Assembly (NCBI GenBank): GCA_947623845.1
Contig: CANQHM010000015.1
Coordinates: forward strand, 1 to 27,281
Reading direction: 5' to 3'
Source: an uncultured Bacilli bacterium
GTDB taxonomy: Bacteria > Bacillota_I > Bacilli_A > RF39 > UBA660
Length of the DNA stretch: 27,281 nt
Positions within the stretch are counted from its first letter, which is position 1. Every line of letters starts with the position of its first letter. The notes beneath the pieces are model-generated. The model ran no database searches and was not told the DNA's origin. It saw nothing but the letters and a program-made list of their open reading frames with translations. A program made the translations under genes and the position numbers. Positions 23,529 through 27,281 of this stretch are shown piece after piece.

Positions 23529-25775
23529 ATGAAATTTAGGGTTAGTGGAAAAGATTTTTTAATCTTTTGTATATTTTGTGTATTATTACTATATTTATGC
23601 TGTATAGGTGTTTTAAACTTAGCTTCTTTTGGTAATGATGGGACGTTTGCGGGTTTAAATCCTTTTCCAGCTTTTACATCTAGATATATTGGGGTAACTT
23701 TTCTTTTATTCTTTACTATTTTAATATTAATATTTACCTCTGTATCATCTTATATCTTTGATAAAGAAAAAGGTAAAGGGATTGGTCTTAAAATTGGGGA
23801 AAAGAAAGAAAAAGGTTATAGTAGATGGGCGAAAGAAAAAGAAATTAAAGAAGATAAAGATGTCGAATTAGTGGATTTAAGTAAAGAAAATGCTGGTGTT
23901 GCGGGGATTCCGTTAATTAATAATGGTAAACAAATTTATGTTGATAATGGGGAATACCATAGTTTAGTTATTGGATCTTCTGGTAGTGGTAAATCAGAAT
24001 GTTTAGTTAAGCCAATGGTAAATCTTTTAGCCCGGAATAATGAAAGTATGATTATTACCGACCCTAAAGGGGAGTTATATCGTTCTAGTGCGGAATTTTT
24101 AAAGAAACAAGGTTATAATGTTATATTATTAAATTTCCGGGAACCCCAAAATGGTAATGCTTGGAATCCATTGTTTTTACCATATCAATATATGAAAAAA
24201 GGGAATATGGATAAAGCTACGGAGTTACTAGATGATGTTGCTTTAAATATCTTATATGACCCTAAAAATAAAGATAGTTCTTTCTGGGAGAAAAGTGCGG
24301 CCGATTACTTTTCAGGGCTGGCTTTAGGGTTATTCCAAGATGCTAAACCAGAGGAAATAAATTTAAATTCTATTAGTGTAATGAGTACGGTAGGAGAAGA
24401 AAGATTTGGAACTTCGGATTATATTCGGGAATACTTTAAAGCTAAAGGTGAATCTTCTAGTGCTTATATCTTTGCTTCAAATACAATTAATGCGCCGAGT
24501 GATACTAAAGGAGGTATTGTATCAACATTCCGGCAAAAGATTCGTCTTTTTGCTTCCCGGGAAAATTTAAGTGAAATGCTATCTCATAGCGATTTTGATA
24601 TGTTAAAGATAGGACGCGAAAAATCGGCGGTATTTATTGTTATTCATGATGAAAAGACAACTTATCACGGACTTGCAACCATCTTTATTAAACAATGTTA
24701 TGAAACATTGATTGATGTGGCCCAAGAAAATGGCGGGCAACTTCCTTTTAGAACTAACTTTATTCTTGATGAGTTTGCAAACATGCCACCATTACAAGAT
24801 GTTGATGCGATGGTTACGGCAGCACGAAGTAGAAAAATTAGATTTACCTTTATTATTCAAAACTTTGCTCAATTAAATGATGTTTATGGTAAAGAAGTTG
24901 CGGAAGTTATTCGTGGTAACTGCGGTAATATGATTTACTTAATTAGTACGGAACTAGCAGCTTTAGAAGAGATTAGTAAAATGTGTGGAGAAGTTAAATC
25001 AGGAGAAAAAGATAAAACTGCTTCCACACCACTAGTAACGGTTACCGACTTACAAAAAATGCAATTATTCGAAGCAATTATTAAACGTTTAAGATTAGAT
25101 CCATTTAAAACAAAATATACACCATTCTTTGAAATGGAATGGAGTAAGAACATTAAAGAAAGTACATATCCAACAAGAAACGATTTACAAAAGGTCCAAA
25201 TTTTTGATTTAAAAGCTTTTGTTAAAGAACAACAAAAAGAAAAAATGGCGAATAACCCAAGTCCTTTTGGAAGTGGGGGAAATCCTTTTGCCAGTCCTTT
25301 TAGCGGAGATGGTATGGGTCTTCCACCTATGGGGGCGATGGGACCTAGTGAAAGTGGTTCTTCACTATTTGGTGGGGGATTCGATATTGATGCGATGATG
25401 AAGGACATCGATAAAAAAATCGCTGAATTAGATGCGGAAGAAAAGAAGAATAAAGAATTAGAAACGAAGAAACCTTTAGAGGACACTATAACTTTACCTA
25501 AATTAGATGATGATATAGAAGAAGTAAAACCAGTTAAACCAAAATCTAAATTAGAAGAAATTGATGATATTATGGCAAATATGAGTGAAGAAGAATTACT
25601 TGATAAGATACTGAAAGAACATAATATAAAAGAAGCCGAAATAAAAGAAGAACCAAAAGAAGTGAAAGAAGAAAAACCAAAAGTTAATATTGATGCTGAT
25701 AGTGTGATAGTTGATAATCATATTGTTAGTGATGATGAATACTTTGATGATTTCTTTGGTGATGATGACGAATAA
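23529..25775 (+). CDS. VirD4/TraG-family T4SS coupling protein
   Basis: The 748-residue protein has two N-terminal membrane helices (about 8-32 and 47-72). A RecA-like motor follows: Walker A GSSGSGKS near residue 149, then the TraG signature TDPKGELYRSS, Walker B FILDEFANMPPLQD near 410, and FIIQNFAQLNDVYG. Coupling proteins select substrates and feed them to the channel. After the motor (about residue 575) there is an unusual tail of about 170 residues: a Gly/Pro/Phe-rich piece (NPFASPFSGDGMGLPPMGA) and then an acidic Glu/Lys-rich coiled segment ending EYFDDFFGDDDE. AGGTGG precedes ATG 23529. A terminator follows directly, closing the module. Confidence 0.93.
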   Translation: MKFRVSGKDFLIFCIFCVLLLYLCCIGVLNLASFGNDGTFAGLNPFPAFTSRYIGVTFLLFFTILILIFTSVSSYIFDKEKGKGIGLKIGEKKEKGYSRWAKEKEIKEDKDVELVDLSKENAGVAGIPLINNGKQIYVDNGEYHSLVIGSSGSGKSECLVKPMVNLLARNNESMIITDPKGELYRSSAEFLKKQGYNVILLNFREPQNGNAWNPLFLPYQYMKKGNMDKATELLDDVALNILYDPKNKDSSFWEKSAADYFSGLALGLFQDAKPEEINLNSISVMSTVGEERFGTSDYIREYFKAKGESSSAYIFASNTINAPSDTKGGIVSTFRQKIRLFASRENLSEMLSHSDFDMLKIGREKSAVFIVIHDEKTTYHGLATIFIKQCYETLIDVAQENGGQLPFRTNFILDEFANMPPLQDVDAMVTAARSRKIRFTFIIQNFAQLNDVYGKEVAEVIRGNCGNMIYLISTELAALEEISKMCGEVKSGEKDKTASTPLVTVTDLQKMQLFEAIIKRLRLDPFKTKYTPFFEMEWSKNIKESTYPTRNDLQKVQIFDLKAFVKEQQKEKMANNPSPFGSGGNPFASPFSGDGMGLPPMGAMGPSESGSSLFGGGFDIDAMMKDIDKKIAELDAEEKKNKELETKKPLEDTITLPKLDDDIEEVKPVKPKSKLEEIDDIMANMSEEELLDKILKEHNIKEAEIKEEPKEVKEEKPKVNIDADSVIVDNHIVSDDEYFDDFFGDDDE

Positions 25776-25797
25776 AAGACCTTAATGGTCTTTTTTA
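25776..25797 (+). terminator. intrinsic terminator closing the T4SS module
   Basis: AAGACC, a 5-base loop and GGTCTT followed by Ts, directly after the stop codon. Confidence 0.9.
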
Positions 25798-25851
25798 GTT
25801 AATAAAATGTCAAATTTGTGTAAAAATTTGTAAAATTGTCGAAAAATATTA

Positions 25852-25955
25852 ATTTTACAAATTTTTAAAATTCGTTCACCAATTTTGAAAATCTGCTTAG
25901 CAGATTTTTTAAATTGAAAGCGTTTTTTGGCCAAAATCACGAAAATCTGTAATTT
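25852..25955 (+). repeat. structured 104-bp repeat, copy 2 (right flank of the T4SS module)
   Basis: This element has the same orientation and length as copy 1 at 9705-9808. It keeps the end words (ATTTTACAAATTTT and AAAATCTGTAATTT) and the order of inner hairpins. The AAAATCTGC-TTA-GCAGATTTT stem has one more C-G pair than copy 1 and so remains fully paired despite changes. The AATTGGT/ACCAATT hairpin of copy 1 is degraded here. The rest of the 25798-26021 gap shows only an AT-rich stretch and the ribosome site of the next gene. Confidence 0.75.
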
Positions 25956-26021
25956 TACTTTTATTTTGCTTTTATGTATTGTGATTTACGTCCCCAAAAA
26001 TAGAAGGAGGTGAATCATAAT

Positions 26022-26870
26022 ATGACTAAAACTAATGTCTTTATGCCGTTATCATATGACCCCTTATTTACAAGGATCTTTGGTAATGAAGATAATATCG
26101 AAATCTTAGAAGCATTACTAGAAGATGTTTTTGGTTATGAAAGAGGTTTTTTAAGAAACAAAGTCTTATTAAGAAATAGAAATCTACCAACCGTCAATAA
26201 GAATAATGCTCAAAAACAAGTCGATATCGTCGCCCAAATTGATAAAAATCTAATTAATCTAGAATTAAATAATAGGTTTAGAGAAGGTCTAAAGAGAAGA
26301 AACTTAGTATACTTAAGTGCTGTTCATGCTACCCAATTAAAAAAGATTAAAAAAAGTTATAATAATGTGGGTAATAGTATTCAAATAAATTTAAATAGAG
26401 GAGGAAACTTAAGATATACCGTGGAACCTTTCTACTTAGTTAACTATCGAAACTTAGAGTTCACTATGGATATCATCGATTATTTAAGTATAATAATGGT
26501 TGATTTAATAAAAGGTAAGGCTTATAATAGAGATAGAATTGACAAATGGTGTACTTTAATATTAGCAAGTACATTAAAAGAGTTCTTAGAAAGTTTAAAG
26601 GGAATAGAAATGAAAAAAGAACTAAAAGATAAGTTAAAAGAGCAAGTAGAGAAGTTTAATGAAGATGAAGAAGAGATTGCTATCTACTGTGAACTAACAA
26701 GACAAGAGTTAGAACACAATACAGAATTAGAAGATGCTAAAGAAGAAGGCATCGAACAAAATACTCTTCAAATAGCTAAAAACATGTTAGCAAAAGGTTA
26801 CACCGTAGAAGAAGTAAGCGACATTACTAATCTATCTCTCGAAGAAGTAAATAACCTAAAGAATTCTTAG
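26022..26870 (+). CDS. Rpn-family PD-(D/E)XK nuclease (putative transposase type)
   Basis: The 282-residue protein matches the Rpn/PDDEXK_2 family, annotated as recombination-promoting nuclease or putative transposase. It starts MPLSYDPLFTRIFG, and the catalytic region reads VDIVAQIDKN then LELNNR, where most relatives have ExQ; the glutamine is replaced by asparagine. The C-terminal third is helical, with the LTRQELEHN stretch and a helix-turn-helix-like end (YTVEEVSDITNLSLEEV). Rpn proteins of E. coli promote recombination and can act in phage defence; some are inhibited by a small protein translated from within the gene. ATG 26022 follows AAGGAGGTG. The C-terminal part is repeated in the next gene. 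Confidence 0.85.
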   Translation: MTKTNVFMPLSYDPLFTRIFGNEDNIEILEALLEDVFGYERGFLRNKVLLRNRNLPTVNKNNAQKQVDIVAQIDKNLINLELNNRFREGLKRRNLVYLSAVHATQLKKIKKSYNNVGNSIQINLNRGGNLRYTVEPFYLVNYRNLEFTMDIIDYLSIIMVDLIKGKAYNRDRIDKWCTLILASTLKEFLESLKGIEMKKELKDKLKEQVEKFNEDEEEIAIYCELTRQELEHNTELEDAKEEGIEQNTLQIAKNMLAKGYTVEEVSDITNLSLEEVNNLKNS

Positions 26871-26890
26871 AAAGTTTAAAGAGAATCGAA

Positions 26891-27199
26891 ATGAGAAAAG
26901 AACTAAAAGATAAGTTAAGAGAAAAAGTAATAAGGTTTAACGAAGATGAAGAAGAGATTGCCATCTACTGTGAACTAACAAGACAAGAGTTAGAACACAA
27001 TACAGAATTAGAAGATGCTAAAGAAGATGGATATGAATCAGGGAAAGAAGCTGGCATTGAACAAGGCATCGAACAAGGAATTAATCAAGAAAAAAGACAA
27101 ATCGCCTTAAACTTACTTAAAAGTGATCTTTCCATAGAAGAAATATCTGCATCTACCGGCTTATCTATTGAAGAACTTAAAGCTTTAAAAAAGTCTTAA
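26891..27199 (+). CDS. stand-alone copy of the Rpn C-terminal domain
   Basis: The 102-residue protein repeats residues about 197 onward of the preceding nuclease: KELKDKL, then EDEEEIAIYCELTRQELEHN. After EDAKED it diverges, adding a spacer (GKEAGIEQGIEQGINQEK) and a different helix-turn-helix-like end (LSIEEISASTGLSIEELKAL). It has no nuclease residues. DNA similarity begins at 26864, inside the stop of the upstream gene, and copies 26583 onward with an offset of 281 bases, so the reading frame differs. The ATG has an AAAGAGAA-like ribosome site. It may be a remnant left by an exchange of C-termini or a small protein that modulates the nuclease. Confidence 0.7.
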   Translation: MRKELKDKLREKVIRFNEDEEEIAIYCELTRQELEHNTELEDAKEDGYESGKEAGIEQGIEQGINQEKRQIALNLLKSDLSIEEISASTGLSIEELKALKKS

Positions 27200-27202
27200 A
27201 GT

Positions 27203-27281
27203 AAGAACAAAAGATAAAACCAAATAATTAAAATTATTTTTGTTTTATCGTAAGAAACCTCACGATTTCTTTTTTCTGTTT
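27203..27281 (-). mobile_element. right end of a second tnpB-type transposon copy, inverted and cut by the window edge
   Basis: The reverse complement of 27203-27281 equals 4321-4399 at 77 of 79 positions. It includes the terminal hairpin, the AAACAG block and the GATAAAAC/GTTTTATC palindrome (27213-27249), which probably also ends transcription of the small Rpn gene. The match reaches the last base of the window, so an element in minus orientation probably continues beyond it. Confidence 0.7.

Noticed and set aside
24935..25486. Minus-strand 183-residue reading frame
   Set aside because: It lies fully within the coupling-protein gene and reflects the codon bias of its low-complexity tail.
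1..27281. TGA read as tryptophan (Mycoplasma-type code)
   Set aside because: Trp codons in conserved motifs such as LSWSH are TGG, and several genes end naturally at TGA (for example at 11741 and 22714).
1..27281. tRNA, rRNA or known riboswitch
   Set aside because: No cloverleaf with TTC and CCA-type ends, no rRNA stretch and no recognisable riboswitch core was found by eye.

Overview
The window is low-GC DNA with strong GGAGG-type ribosome sites, sigma-A-like promoters, TGA used as a stop and TGG for Trp, and Gram-positive protein families (SpoVS, a SpoIID-type domain, PrgI, PAP2). This fits an uncultured Bacillota, perhaps a gut lineage near the Mollicutes or RF39-type groups. The taxonomic placement is an inference. 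No tRNA, rRNA or CRISPR array was seen.

Left accessory zone (1-4400). A frameshifted 3' remnant of a DUF1016/YhcG-type PD-(D/E)XK nuclease gene is followed by an intact paralogue. The intact gene carries a perfect palindrome (826-844) inside its coding sequence. Immediately downstream (1481-1935) lies an array of nine hairpins, mostly spaced about 50 bp apart. Each unit is a degenerate copy of that same gene segment, but the stem sequence differs from unit to unit while base pairing is kept. The array ends in a 24-bp exact copy of the nuclease gene that abuts the promoter of a lone ClpB-D1-like AAA+ ATPase. A tnpB transposon with a probable omega-RNA region follows. I consider the hairpin array the most unusual object here.

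Housekeeping zone (4371-9649). This holds a PAP2 phosphatase (minus strand), an SDR oxidoreductase coupled to a methionine gamma-lyase family (PLP) gene, a short degenerate HAD-like gene, an RlmI-type methyltransferase, spoVS, and a minus-strand tail-anchored protein of unknown function.

Type IV secretion zone (9859-25775). In order: a short ssb; two divergent XRE regulators; a degenerate deacetylase-like membrane protein; a VirB2-like pilin; an 862-residue acidic coiled-coil protein; a second pilin-like protein; a VirB6/TrbL channel protein with a long cytoplasmic tail; PrgI (VirB3-like); a VirB4 ATPase split into two coupled genes; a membrane-anchored SpoIID plus M23 wall hydrolase; a lipoprotein; and a VirD4/TraG coupling protein. 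The parts form a Gram-positive-type DNA or protein export machine, but no relaxase, primase or integrase is present in the window. Two diverged 104-bp structured direct repeats (9705-9808 and 25852-25955) bracket this module.

Right edge (26022-27281). An Rpn-family PD-(D/E)XK nuclease is followed by a tandem duplicate of only its C-terminal part. The window then ends in a 79-bp inverted copy of the tnpB transposon's right end. The whole 23-kb stretch from 4321 is therefore bounded by inverted repeats whose only two differences compensate each other within a hairpin.
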